A stretch of DNA of 8,782 nucleotides from Desulfobacca acetoxidans (GCA_020723225.1 DYJG01000078.1:1-8782); one strand, 5' to 3'. Positions 1-6,542 are shown, counted from the stretch's first letter. Notes: generated from the letters alone by a model not told the origin. Numbers and translations are program-made.

Positions 1-807
1 CTGCCGGACCTGAAGGGGCGTTGGCAATGGCTGGCCATAAAGGTAGATAATCCCAAGGAATTTTCCCAGAAGCTGGCCAAGCGCCTGGCCCCTTTTTCCC
101 TGGTGGCGGCCGTGGGCATCCACGTGATTACCGCCTGGATTTTCGCCACCCAGGGAGCCCGGGAATGGTGGCATTCCGCGGCCCTGGCCCCGGATTTCGT
201 CGCCGCGGCCATGGCCTCGGGCACCGCGGTGGTGCTGGCGGTCTCCCTGCTCACCTACGGCCTCAAAGAACAGTACCGGGAGGCCTACCGCACCATGTCC
301 ATTATCATCGCGGTCTCCCTCTTTATCCACCTCTTCCTGATGTACAACGACTATTTCATCCACGCCTGGTACGGCGCGCCCGAGGCCATGGAGACCCTGG
401 CCATCACCTTCCATGAATATCTCTGGACCCATGCCTTTGAGGTGCTGGCGCCCCTGGCGGCCGTGATTCTCCTGCTCAATGAGAAGGTGAGGAACAGCGC
501 GGCCGCGATGATCGGCAGTTGCTGCTTGCTTATTGCCGGCATCTTGGCCCACCGCTTTCTGCTCATGCCCGGGGCCTTCGGCAAAATCGCCTTTACCATC
601 AATCCCTTGGGGCTCCAGGATGTCGACTGGCCGGTGCCCATCGCCTCCGGAAGATATGACCTGGCCCTGGACACCTTTGTGACTGAATGGCGTTATTTCC
701 CCAGCGCCGTGGAACTGGCGATCTTTGCGGGGGTGGTGGCCTTCGCCTGTTTTCTGATTATCCTGGCCGTGGACCGTCTGCCCATCGTGACCCCGGAGGA
801 ATCCTGA
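1..807 (+). CDS. NrfD/PsrC-family membrane subunit of a molybdoenzyme complex (5' partial)
   Basis: The reading frame is open from the first base of the window, so the start lies upstream; 268 residues are visible. The protein is a polytopic membrane anchor of the NrfD/PsrC type, which in this family passes electrons between the quinone pool and an Fe-S subunit of a DMSO-reductase-type enzyme. About six hydrophobic helices can be seen, near visible residues 32-50, 62-85, 95-115, 135-160, 167-185 and 235-262. The stretch AHRFLLMPGAF and the late Pro-Ser-x-x-Glu-Leu motif before the last helix are typical of NrfD proteins. The next gene encodes a TorD-type chaperone and overlaps this stop by one base, which supports a molybdoenzyme operon. 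The substrate (polysulfide, thiosulfate, nitrite or other) cannot be told from this subunit alone. An internal GTG at 103 is not the true start, because family-like sequence continues upstream of it. Confidence 0.85.
   Translation: MPDLKGRWQWLAIKVDNPKEFSQKLAKRLAPFSLVAAVGIHVITAWIFATQGAREWWHSAALAPDFVAAAMASGTAVVLAVSLLTYGLKEQYREAYRTMSIIIAVSLFIHLFLMYNDYFIHAWYGAPEAMETLAITFHEYLWTHAFEVLAPLAAVILLLNEKVRNSAAAMIGSCCLLIAGILAHRFLLMPGAFGKIAFTINPLGLQDVDWPVPIASGRYDLALDTFVTEWRYFPSAVELAIFAGVVAFACFLIILAVDRLPIVTPEES
795..800 (+). promoter_or_regulatory. Shine-Dalgarno site for the TorD-like gene
   Basis: GGAGGA lies inside the last codons of the membrane-subunit gene, six bases before the ATG at 807. It fixes the chaperone start at 807, although the same frame stays open upstream from 687. 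With the TGATG stop/start overlap it indicates translational coupling. Confidence 0.75.
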
Positions 808-1316
808 TGGAGGAGCGACGCCTGGACGCGGACGAACTGAGGCTGCTTTCCCGACTTTTCGCGTATCCCGAAGAGATTCCGGCCGCGGCCGATGTGTCGC
901 AGATCGGGGCCGAATGGGGCGAAGACCTGGGCCATAGCACCCTTCAGGTCCTGCAGGCCGAATACGTGCGGCTGTTCATCAATGCCCTGCCGGAAGTTCC
1001 CTGTCCCCCTTACGGCTCCGTTTATCTGGAAGGGACCCTGATGGGGGAATCCACCGTCAGGCTGCGGAATCTCTATGCGCGCTACGGTTGTCAAACGGAG
1101 GAGATGGCGGATCACATCGCCGTAGAGCTGGAGTTTCTGGCGCTGCTGGCGGCCCTGAACCCGGACGGTCCCGTCCGGGAGGACTATCAATTCGTCCTGG
1201 ACCACCTGCATCGCTGGACCCCGGCCTTTTTGGCCAAGGTGGAGGAAAACGACCGCCTCGGTTTTTACCGGGCCGCCTCCAGATATGCGCAAAAAATCTT
1301 GGGCGCCGCTTCTTGA
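807..1316 (+). CDS. TorD/DmsD/NarJ-family molybdoenzyme assembly chaperone
   Basis: This is a 169-residue cytoplasmic chaperone of the TorD family. Such proteins bind the twin-arginine leader or apo-form of a molybdopterin oxidoreductase and hold it until cofactor is inserted. Family signs are Cys66-Pro-Pro-Tyr69 followed by GSVYLEG (70-76), the helix ADHIAVELEFL (101-111), and an all-helical, acidic composition. Length matches the family, usually about 170-220 residues, at its short end. The start at 807 follows a clear GGAGGA site and overlaps the upstream stop by one base, so it is very likely co-transcribed with the NrfD-like gene. Its client should be the catalytic subunit encoded off the left edge. 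Which subgroup (TorD, DmsD or a dedicated polysulfide/thiosulfate reductase chaperone) is not clear. Confidence 0.85.
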   Translation: MEERRLDADELRLLSRLFAYPEEIPAAADVSQIGAEWGEDLGHSTLQVLQAEYVRLFINALPEVPCPPYGSVYLEGTLMGESTVRLRNLYARYGCQTEEMADHIAVELEFLALLAALNPDGPVREDYQFVLDHLHRWTPAFLAKVEENDRLGFYRAASRYAQKILGAAS

Positions 1317-1329
1317 TCATCCTTTCAAA

Positions 1330-1366
1330 AGGCCCTTTCAAAAACCCAGAAAAGGGGTTAGGGCCT
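1330..1366 (+). terminator. Stacked hairpin after the TorD-like gene, possible terminator
   Basis: An outer 7-bp perfect stem pairs AGGCCCT (1330-1336) with AGGGCCT (1360-1366). An inner 5-bp stem pairs AACCC (1343-1347) with GGGTT (1355-1359) around a 7-base loop. It begins 13 bases after the stop codon. On the + strand it is followed by AAACTTTGGG, so the U-tract is poor; on the - strand the hairpin is followed by four T's. An intrinsic terminator or a 3' stabilising hairpin is plausible. The structure is seen directly; its function is inferred. Confidence 0.4.
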
Positions 1367-1455
1367 AAACTTTGGGCGGTGTTTATGTTGGCAAGTATCG
1401 CCCTTCTCCCATTCACCAAAGAGGGGATTTGATCCAATAAGCGCGAAAAATACTT

Positions 1456-1468
1456 GCAACTCAGTTGC
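1456..1468. promoter_or_regulatory. Palindromic operator, Fur/Zur-family-like
   Basis: GCAACT-C-AGTTGC is a perfect 6-1-6 inverted repeat. Fur-family repressors (Fur, Zur, PerR, Mur) often bind palindromes with a single central base, so the layout fits. It lies 77 bases before the DUF2946-like gene and two bases before a TATTAT hexamer (1471-1476) that could serve as a -10 element. It is the only such site I found ahead of the znu locus. Because the genes encode a metal importer, control by a zinc-sensing Zur protein is the simplest reading. The exact consensus for this lineage cannot be checked here. Confidence 0.5.
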
Positions 1469-1506
1469 GCTATTATGTATGGTTTCCTTAGGTGTTCTAA
1501 AGCCCC

Positions 1507-1524
1507 GCATCGAAATCACGATGC
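1507..1524 (+). promoter_or_regulatory. Leader hairpin upstream of the DUF2946-like gene
   Basis: GCATCG (1507-1512) and CGATGC (1519-1524) form a perfect 6-bp stem with a six-base loop. It lies between the candidate operator and the ATG at 1546. It could be an RNA leader structure or a second DNA-binding site. No U-tract follows, so it is not an obvious attenuator. Confidence 0.3.
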
Positions 1525-1545
1525 AACAATATCCCAAATCCGATT

Positions 1546-1929
1546 ATGTCCGGCGCAAAGCGAATTCGCTTAGGTCACATTTTCTGCCTGATCGCCTTCC
1601 TGGGGCATCTGCTTTTGCCCCTGGCCCATCAAGTCCATCTGCACGAGCTAGAAGAACTCAATATCTCTGTAGCCCTGGACGCCGGACAAGGAATTGGGCT
1701 GCGTGGGGCAGCCGAGCCTGAGCCGAAGGGCCATTCACATCACGACGCCGCCTCCTGCACCATCTGCCAGGCCGCTTTTCGGGCCAGATGGTTCGTAGCC
1801 GCCACCGATCATCTATCCGCAGCCTTTATATTGCCGGTTCATCAGTCCTGCAATAAATTCAGCACCATAGCAGTTGCCAACCCGGACATCCTGACCTCAG
1901 GGCCGCGCTCTCCGCCAATCTCCCTCTAA
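1546..1929 (+). CDS. Small His/Cys-rich DUF2946-like protein
   Basis: This 127-residue protein has a hydrophobic N-terminal segment (about residues 9-27) that could be an anchor or uncleaved signal, so it probably faces the periplasm. A histidine cluster follows (His28, His31, His33), then the motif His63-Ser-His65-His66-Asp67 with Cys71-x2-Cys74. The tail GPRSPP (119-124) resembles the Arg/Gly-Pro-Pro ending of DUF2946 proteins, small proteins with a His-Asp...Cys-x2-Cys motif. The family is not functionally characterised to my knowledge; the residues suggest metal binding. It is the first gene after the candidate operator and leads into an outer-membrane barrel gene and znuACB, so a role in zinc handling is inferred. 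No Shine-Dalgarno site precedes ATG 1546, and the in-frame stop at 1498 leaves no better ATG, GTG or TTG upstream, so the start is slightly uncertain. Confidence 0.7.
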   Translation: MSGAKRIRLGHIFCLIAFLGHLLLPLAHQVHLHELEELNISVALDAGQGIGLRGAAEPEPKGHSHHDAASCTICQAAFRARWFVAATDHLSAAFILPVHQSCNKFSTIAVANPDILTSGPRSPPISL

Positions 1930-1965
1930 ATCAACCCATCAACCGATCTTATTCTTACGATTTTT

Positions 1966-2002
1966 GAGTTGCCCCCGCAGCTTAGGCCTGAGGTGCAGAC
2001 TC
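1966..2002 (+). promoter_or_regulatory. Imperfect stem structure in the spacer before the outer-membrane barrel gene
   Basis: GAGT (1966-1969) pairs with ACTC (1999-2002), enclosing an imperfect dyad centred on GGCC (1977-1996, with one mismatch and one G-T pair). It sits in the 100-base gap between the DUF2946-like stop and the next gene. It may help processing or stability of the operon transcript; function is unknown. Confidence 0.2.
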
Positions 2003-2017
2003 AAGAAGATTGCCATT

Positions 2018-2026
2018 GGGGGGAGA
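2018..2026 (+). promoter_or_regulatory. Shine-Dalgarno site that sets the outer-membrane protein start
   Basis: GGGGGGAGA lies just before ATG 2030. The same frame is open from ATG 1964, but that start lacks such a site and would put 22 mostly polar residues in front of a clear signal peptide. The start is therefore placed at 2030. Confidence 0.7.
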
Positions 2027-2029
2027 TTT

Positions 2030-3637
2030 ATGACTCGCCTTGCTATATGCGTTTGGCTGGCCCTCGCCGCATGGCCCGGCGCCATGGGCGCTGCCCTGGC
2101 CCAGGACCCGGCCGCGGCCATTGAAGAGCTCAAAAAAGAGATGAGGGAACTCCGGCGGGAGGTTTCCGCCAAAAACAAGAAGATTGAGGAACTGGAACGC
2201 CGGTTGGACGCAGTGCAAAAAGCCGCGTCCGCTACTGCTGCGGCCAAAGAGCCGGTGAAGGCGGAAACTGCCAAGGTTGAAGCGAAAAAAGAGGGGACAA
2301 GCCCCCAGGCAGCTCTGGACGAAGCTGTCAAGGCGCTACAGAAACCGAAGGAGGAAAAGGCCAAGGTAGAAACCGCCAAGCCTCAGGAAGCCCTGGATCG
2401 GGCGGTGCAAGCCGTGCAGGCCCCCCAGGAGCCGGCCAAGACCAGCCTGTTATCATACAAAGCCGGTGGGGCTACCCTCCGGCTGATTGACGTCTCCCTG
2501 GACGCCCTGATCGCCGGGGGCACTTCCACTTTGCGGGATAAACAGCTCCAACTGGTGCAAGGCGGCGGCCATGACCCCCGTAAACGCGGTTTTACCGTAC
2601 AAAACGTGGAGCTTTCCCTGACCGGGGCGGTGGATCCGTATTTTAACGGGGAGACCCATATCATCTTTTTCATCGACCCCATTTCCGGGGAAACCGTGGT
2701 GGAACTGGAAGAGGCCTTCCTCACCACTCAAAAGCTGCCCTGGGGCTTGCAGATCAAAGGCGGGCAATTTTTCACCGAGTTCGGCCGCATCAACCCTCAA
2801 CACCCCCACTCCTGGCATTGGCTGGACCAGCCGGTAATCAATACCCGGCTCTTCGGGCCTGACGGCATGCGGGGCCCCGGCGCCCGGGTCTCCTGGCTCA
2901 CCCCGCTCCCCTGGTACTCCCAGGTTTATCTGAGCATGCAAAACGCCAACGGCGAGACCATGTCCAGCTTCCTGGCCAACGAAGAGTTCTTCGAAGAACG
3001 TCCCATCGGCGGCTATCCCTTTTTCAACCGGCCGGTGAAAATGTTGAAAGACCTTACTTATCTCGCGCGCCTCGAAAATTCCTGGAACCTTACTGAGTCG
3101 GTGTCCTCCAAACTGGGGTTCTCCGGGATTTACGGCCCTAATGCCACCGGCCTCCACGGCGACACCTGGATCTATGGGGCCGATCTGGTGGTGAAATGGC
3201 GGCCCGCGAAAAATTACCAGGGCTGGCCCTTCCTCCTGTGGGAGTCGGAAATCATGAAGCGGGATTATCATGCGAAGCCCGACATCGCCGGGGTGCCCGC
3301 CAATACCTTGCGAGACTGGGGGTTCTATACCCAGTTGTTGTGGGGGTTTTACCCCCGTTGGGCGGTTGGGGTGCGGGGCGAGTATGCCAGCGGCGCCGGC
3401 AGCAATGTCTCCTTTGACCCCGCCACCGGCATTACGGAGATCGTCAGCAGGAACACCGATGCCTTCCGGGATAACCGGACCAGAATCTCACCACTGCTGG
3501 TCTGGCATCCGTCCGAATTCTCCCGCCTGCGGGTCCAATACAATTATGACTGGACGGCCCGCCTGCAGAAGGATGCCCATACGGTGTGGTTCGGGGCCGA
3601 GTTCCTTTACGGCGCGCATCCCGCGCACAAATATTAA
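2030..3637 (+). CDS. Outer-membrane beta-barrel protein with N-terminal coiled coil, zinc-locus associated
   Basis: This 535-residue protein has a signal peptide (residues 1-24, cleavage likely after Ala-Leu-Ala24). A charged coiled coil (about 29-66) follows, then an Ala/Lys/Glu-rich linker (67-137) with two in-register 18-residue repeats. From about 145 to the end it alternates polar and aromatic residues as in a porin barrel, finishing in a C-terminal Tyr as many outer-membrane barrels do. His258, His260 and His263 cluster after the strand GGQFFTEFGRINP (245-257). I see no TonB box or plug domain, although proteins of this general look beside znu genes are sometimes labelled zinc-regulated TonB-dependent receptors. 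It lies 16 bases before znuA, so it probably supplies metal across the outer membrane. Barrel and location are well supported; zinc as substrate is inferred from context. Confidence 0.75.
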   Translation: MTRLAICVWLALAAWPGAMGAALAQDPAAAIEELKKEMRELRREVSAKNKKIEELERRLDAVQKAASATAAAKEPVKAETAKVEAKKEGTSPQAALDEAVKALQKPKEEKAKVETAKPQEALDRAVQAVQAPQEPAKTSLLSYKAGGATLRLIDVSLDALIAGGTSTLRDKQLQLVQGGGHDPRKRGFTVQNVELSLTGAVDPYFNGETHIIFFIDPISGETVVELEEAFLTTQKLPWGLQIKGGQFFTEFGRINPQHPHSWHWLDQPVINTRLFGPDGMRGPGARVSWLTPLPWYSQVYLSMQNANGETMSSFLANEEFFEERPIGGYPFFNRPVKMLKDLTYLARLENSWNLTESVSSKLGFSGIYGPNATGLHGDTWIYGADLVVKWRPAKNYQGWPFLLWESEIMKRDYHAKPDIAGVPANTLRDWGFYTQLLWGFYPRWAVGVRGEYASGAGSNVSFDPATGITEIVSRNTDAFRDNRTRISPLLVWHPSEFSRLRVQYNYDWTARLQKDAHTVWFGAEFLYGAHPAHKY

Positions 3638-3653
3638 CGAAAGGAGAACCGCC

Positions 3654-4712
3654 ATGACGCGATTGTTTTGGAAATGGGGATTATTAGCCCTGGGGATGGG
3701 GGTGATGGCCCTGCTCCCGCCGATGCCTGACGGCCTGGCCCAAGACGCGGCCGCGCCTCTTAAGGTCTGCGCCACCGTGCCGGAATTGGGCAGCCTGGTG
3801 AAGGAGATCGGCGGCAACCAGGTGGCGGTCACCGTGTTCGCCAAGGGCACGGAGAACCCTCACTTTGTGGAGGCCAAACCCAGCTTCATCAAGGACCTGA
3901 GCCGGGCGGACCTCTTCGTGCAGCTCGGGCTGGAAATGGAACGGGGCTGGGCGCCGGGTCTCCTGCAAAATGCCACCAACGGCCGGGTCCTGCCGGGGGC
4001 CCCGGGATTCCTGGACGCGTCCGCGGCCATTACTCCCCTGGAGATCCCCAGCGGTACGGTGGACCGTTCCCTGGGCGATGTTCATCCTTACGGCAACCCC
4101 CATTATCTCTCCGATCCCCTAAACGGCCTGAAAGTGGCGGCCTTAATCCGGGATAAGCTGGCGGAACTGCGGCCCGGACAAAAGGCTTACTTCCAGGAAC
4201 GCTATCAGGTTTTTCGGCAGAAGCTGGGCACGGCCTTGGTGGGGGATAAGCTGGCCAAGAAATACGACTTCGAAAAACTGGCAATTCTCTACGAGCACGG
4301 CAAACTTCTGGACTTTCTCAAACAACAGGGAGACCAGGCCCTCCTGGGCGGCTGGCTGGGGCAGATGCTGCCTTACTACGGCGTCAAGGCGGTGGCGGAC
4401 CATAACATCTGGCCATATTTCGGCCATCGATTCGGGATCGAAGTGGTGGGATTTATGGAGCCCAAACCCGGGGTCCCTCCCACCACCAGGCACCTCACTG
4501 AATTGATCAAAATGATGCAAGCCGAAAAAGTCAAACTGATCCTGGCGTCTCCTTTTTTCGATCCCCGCCATGCGCAGTTTCTGGCCGGCAAGACCGGGGC
4601 CAGGATCGTGGAAATGGCCCACCAGGTGGGCGCCCGCCCCGGCGCGGGCGATTACCTGGGTATGACGGATTATAATGTGCGGCAATTGGCATCGGCCTTA
4701 AAACATGGCTAA
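3654..4712 (+). CDS. znuA: Zinc ABC transporter substrate-binding protein ZnuA
   Basis: This 352-residue protein is a cluster A-I (SBP_bac_9 type) periplasmic binding protein that captures a metal ion and hands it to ZnuB. A signal peptide spans residues 1-29 (Gly-Leu-Ala29|Gln). Candidate ligands are His70 in ENPHFVEAKPS, His150 in the NPHYLSDP motif and His250 in DHNIWPYFGHRFG. Asp339 near the C terminus may be a fourth. Three histidines at these family positions favour Zn2+ over Mn2+. The His-rich charged loop found in many ZnuA proteins is absent. The start at 3654 has an AGGAG site seven bases upstream; the same frame is open further upstream, but only inside the barrel gene. The stop overlaps znuC by eight bases. 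Manganese or iron transport cannot be excluded from sequence alone. Confidence 0.85.
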   Translation: MTRLFWKWGLLALGMGVMALLPPMPDGLAQDAAAPLKVCATVPELGSLVKEIGGNQVAVTVFAKGTENPHFVEAKPSFIKDLSRADLFVQLGLEMERGWAPGLLQNATNGRVLPGAPGFLDASAAITPLEIPSGTVDRSLGDVHPYGNPHYLSDPLNGLKVAALIRDKLAELRPGQKAYFQERYQVFRQKLGTALVGDKLAKKYDFEKLAILYEHGKLLDFLKQQGDQALLGGWLGQMLPYYGVKAVADHNIWPYFGHRFGIEVVGFMEPKPGVPPTTRHLTELIKMMQAEKVKLILASPFFDPRHAQFLAGKTGARIVEMAHQVGARPGAGDYLGMTDYNVRQLASALKHG

Positions 4713-5484
4713 CTTAATGAATGATTCCTTTCTGCTGAAAACCGCAGGCCTGCACCTGGGCTACGGGCGCCTGCCGGTTTTACAGGAGGTTAATCTCGAA
4801 ATCAGGCCGGGTGAGTTCTGGTTTTTCCTGGGCCCCAACGGCGCGGGCAAGACCACCCTGCTCAAGGCCCTGCTGGAGGAGATCAGGCCGCAGCAAGGCC
4901 GGATTCTCACCGCCCCGGAGCTTTATCGCCGGGAAAACCTCGGTTTTGTCCCCCAGCGCTGTGACCTTAATCCCACTCTGTCCACCACCGTGCGCGAGTT
5001 CGTCCTGTTGGGGCTGGTGGGCATAAGGGCGAACTCCCGGGACCGGGAGGCGCGCTTGGACTGGGCCTTGGATAGGGTGGGGCTGGCGGGAATGGCGGGA
5101 AAGGACTACTGGTCCCTTTCCGGGGGCCAGCGCCAGCGGGCCTTGGTGGCCCGGGCCCTGGTGCGCCGCCCCCGGATTCTTTTTCTGGACGAACCCACCA
5201 AAGGTCTGGACCTGGCCGCAGAAGACGCACTTATGCAATCCCTCACCGATCTGAACCGCAGGGAATCTCTCACTGTGCTCTTTATCACCCATGATCTCAC
5301 CCTGGCGGCGCGCTATGCCTCCCACGTGGCGTTGTTCCATAACGGCAAGGTGGAAGGCGGCCCCATCGCCGAAGCCATGAACCCCGAAAGGCTATTAACC
5401 ACCTATGGAGTACCCATAGCTGTTTCCCAGGAAACCGCAGGGAAGGTGACCATCAGCATGGGAAAGGGGACAGATAACTCATGA
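4705..5484 (+). CDS. znuC: Zinc ABC transporter ATP-binding protein ZnuC
   Basis: This 259-residue ATPase powers the importer from the cytoplasmic face. Walker A is GPNGAGKTT (43-51), the Q-loop glutamine is Gln84, the ABC signature is LSGGQ (138-142), Walker B is ILFLDEP (158-164) with catalytic Glu163, and the switch histidine is His196 in ITHD. All needed motifs are intact. The ATG at 4705 overlaps the end of znuA by eight bases; a second ATG at 4717 is possible. Neither has a convincing Shine-Dalgarno site, so translation is likely coupled to znuA. It overlaps znuB by four bases (ATGA). Assignment to the metal-import branch rests on the neighbours as well as the sequence. Confidence 0.92.
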   Translation: MANLMNDSFLLKTAGLHLGYGRLPVLQEVNLEIRPGEFWFFLGPNGAGKTTLLKALLEEIRPQQGRILTAPELYRRENLGFVPQRCDLNPTLSTTVREFVLLGLVGIRANSRDREARLDWALDRVGLAGMAGKDYWSLSGGQRQRALVARALVRRPRILFLDEPTKGLDLAAEDALMQSLTDLNRRESLTVLFITHDLTLAARYASHVALFHNGKVEGGPIAEAMNPERLLTTYGVPIAVSQETAGKVTISMGKGTDNS

Positions 5485-6350
5485 TCGAAAACTTCCTGTC
5501 CTCCTGGCATCTCTTTCACAACTCTTATCTGGCCGGATGGTTGATCGGCTTGATTTTGGCCTTGATCGGAGTTTTGGTGGTGGCCCGCAATCAAATCTTC
5601 ATCGGGGTGGCGGTCTCCCAGGCCTCTGCCTTGGGGATTGCCTTGACCATGTGGCTGGGGGCCGAACTGCCTACCGGCCTCCTCCTGGGCTTCACTGCGG
5701 AATCCCTGAGCCCGGTTATGGCCGTAATCTTCTCGATGATTGCCGCCTTGCTTACCGTCCCCGGGGGAGAAACGGGCAAGGAGACGCCGGAGGCCATTAC
5801 CGGCTGGGTCTATCTCTTTGCGGCCAGCGCCGCGATTCTCATCGTCTCTCACAGCCCGTTGGGCCTGGAAGAGATTTACCGGCTGCTCTCCTCAAGCATC
5901 ATTGGCGCCGGCGCTAACGATGTCTGGATATTCATGGTTTTTCTGTTGTTCACTGCCATATTTATAGGAATCAGCCACAGACGGCTGTTGCTCTTCACCC
6001 TGGACCCGGCCATGGCCGCAGCCGTGGGCATGAAGATCAAGTTATGGGGCCTTCTCATATCCGCCGTCTTGGGATTGGCCGTGGGCCTGGCCATTCGCAC
6101 CTCCGGGATGCTTTACACTTTCGGTTGCCTGGTGCTGCCCGCGCTGGTCGCCAAGAGTCTATGCCGGCAAGTACGGGCCATGTTTGTGGTTTCTCCCCTG
6201 GTTTCCCTGGGAGCCGGAGTTTTTGGCTTTATCCTGGCCAACCACTATGATTTCCCCCCGGCCCAGATGACCGTGGCCTTGCTTTGCCTCTGCCTGTGCC
6301 TGGCCTGGGTCTGGCGCCGGATTTGCCGCGAGTTGAAAAAGGTCTTCTAG
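5481..6350 (+). CDS. znuB: Zinc ABC transporter permease ZnuB
   Basis: This 289-residue integral inner-membrane protein belongs to the ABC-3 permease family. Hydrophobic segments lie near residues 16-35, 43-58, 62-93, 110-124, 148-166, 188-204, 208-225, 234-252 and 262-278. Family-like stretches are the early ARNQIFIGVAVSQASALGIA (35-54) and the late RTSGMLYTFGCLVLPAL (206-222). It would form the pore as a homodimer with two ZnuC subunits. The start overlaps the znuC stop as ATGA, with AAAGGGGA about ten bases upstream. The final helix is rich in Cys and Leu (CLCLCL, 269-274), which is unusual but may just reflect codon bias. The gene ends the operon; no strong terminator follows. Confidence 0.9.
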   Translation: MIENFLSSWHLFHNSYLAGWLIGLILALIGVLVVARNQIFIGVAVSQASALGIALTMWLGAELPTGLLLGFTAESLSPVMAVIFSMIAALLTVPGGETGKETPEAITGWVYLFAASAAILIVSHSPLGLEEIYRLLSSSIIGAGANDVWIFMVFLLFTAIFIGISHRRLLLFTLDPAMAAAVGMKIKLWGLLISAVLGLAVGLAIRTSGMLYTFGCLVLPALVAKSLCRQVRAMFVVSPLVSLGAGVFGFILANHYDFPPAQMTVALLCLCLCLAWVWRRICRELKKVF

Positions 6351-6383
6351 AAAAAAGGTTTCTCAGACGGGGAACTTTTCCAG

Positions 6384-6542
6384 TCAGAACTGCATTTTTC
6401 TCTTCTTAACTTGATAAGCCACACCGTGCGGCAAGCTATACTGATGTTTCACTTTCTCGGATAGCTCCAAACACATTTCCACCCCTAAGAATTCTCCGCC
6501 CCATTTTGCACCAGGCATCGAGTACCCATTTCGGCAGCACAT
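6384..6542 (-). CDS. Possible small antisense ORF, 52 residues, unknown
   Basis: On the - strand, ATG at 6542 opens a frame of 52 codons ending in TGA at 6384. The predicted peptide begins MCCRNGYSMPGAKWGGEFLG and ends QVKKRKMQF. It has a mixed, fairly soluble composition with three Cys and a basic tail. It fills most of the AT-richer spacer between znuB and chrB, convergent with znuB and divergent from chrB. No clear ribosome-binding site precedes the ATG, and I recognise no family. It may be a remnant of an older gene or chance. Confidence 0.2.
   Translation of the reverse strand: MCCRNGYSMPGAKWGGEFLGVEMCLELSEKVKHQYSLPHGVAYQVKKRKMQF

Noticed and set aside
1057..1437. Antisense ORF of 126 codons across the TorD-like gene end
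   Set aside because: Most of it is a Pro/Gly/Arg-rich shadow of the coding strand; no ribosome-binding site or recognisable domain.
1479..1721. Forward ORF overlapping the DUF2946-like gene in another frame
   Set aside because: Its Ser/Arg/Pro-rich translation looks like frame-shifted reading, while the 1546-1929 frame has a coherent family-like motif set.
1964..2029. Upstream extension of the outer-membrane protein from ATG 1964
   Set aside because: It would add 22 residues before a clear signal peptide and lacks the strong ribosome-binding site that precedes ATG 2030.
2030..3637. Calling the barrel a TonB-dependent receptor
   Set aside because: No plug domain or TonB box can be seen, and 535 residues including a coiled coil and linker leave a barrel smaller than typical receptors.
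3270..3653. Upstream extension of znuA from ATG 3270
   Set aside because: The frame overlaps the barrel gene and the translation has no family-like sequence; ATG 3654 has a good AGGAG site and starts a signal peptide.
2030..3740. Similar signal peptides (MTRL start, LAQD-Ala end) in the barrel protein and ZnuA as evidence of duplication
   Set aside because: The shared residues are few and typical of signal peptides; the mature proteins are unrelated.
6351..6390. Intrinsic terminator directly after znuB
   Set aside because: The A-run and the GGAAC/TTTTCC segments pair only imperfectly and no hairpin plus U-tract could be drawn with confidence.
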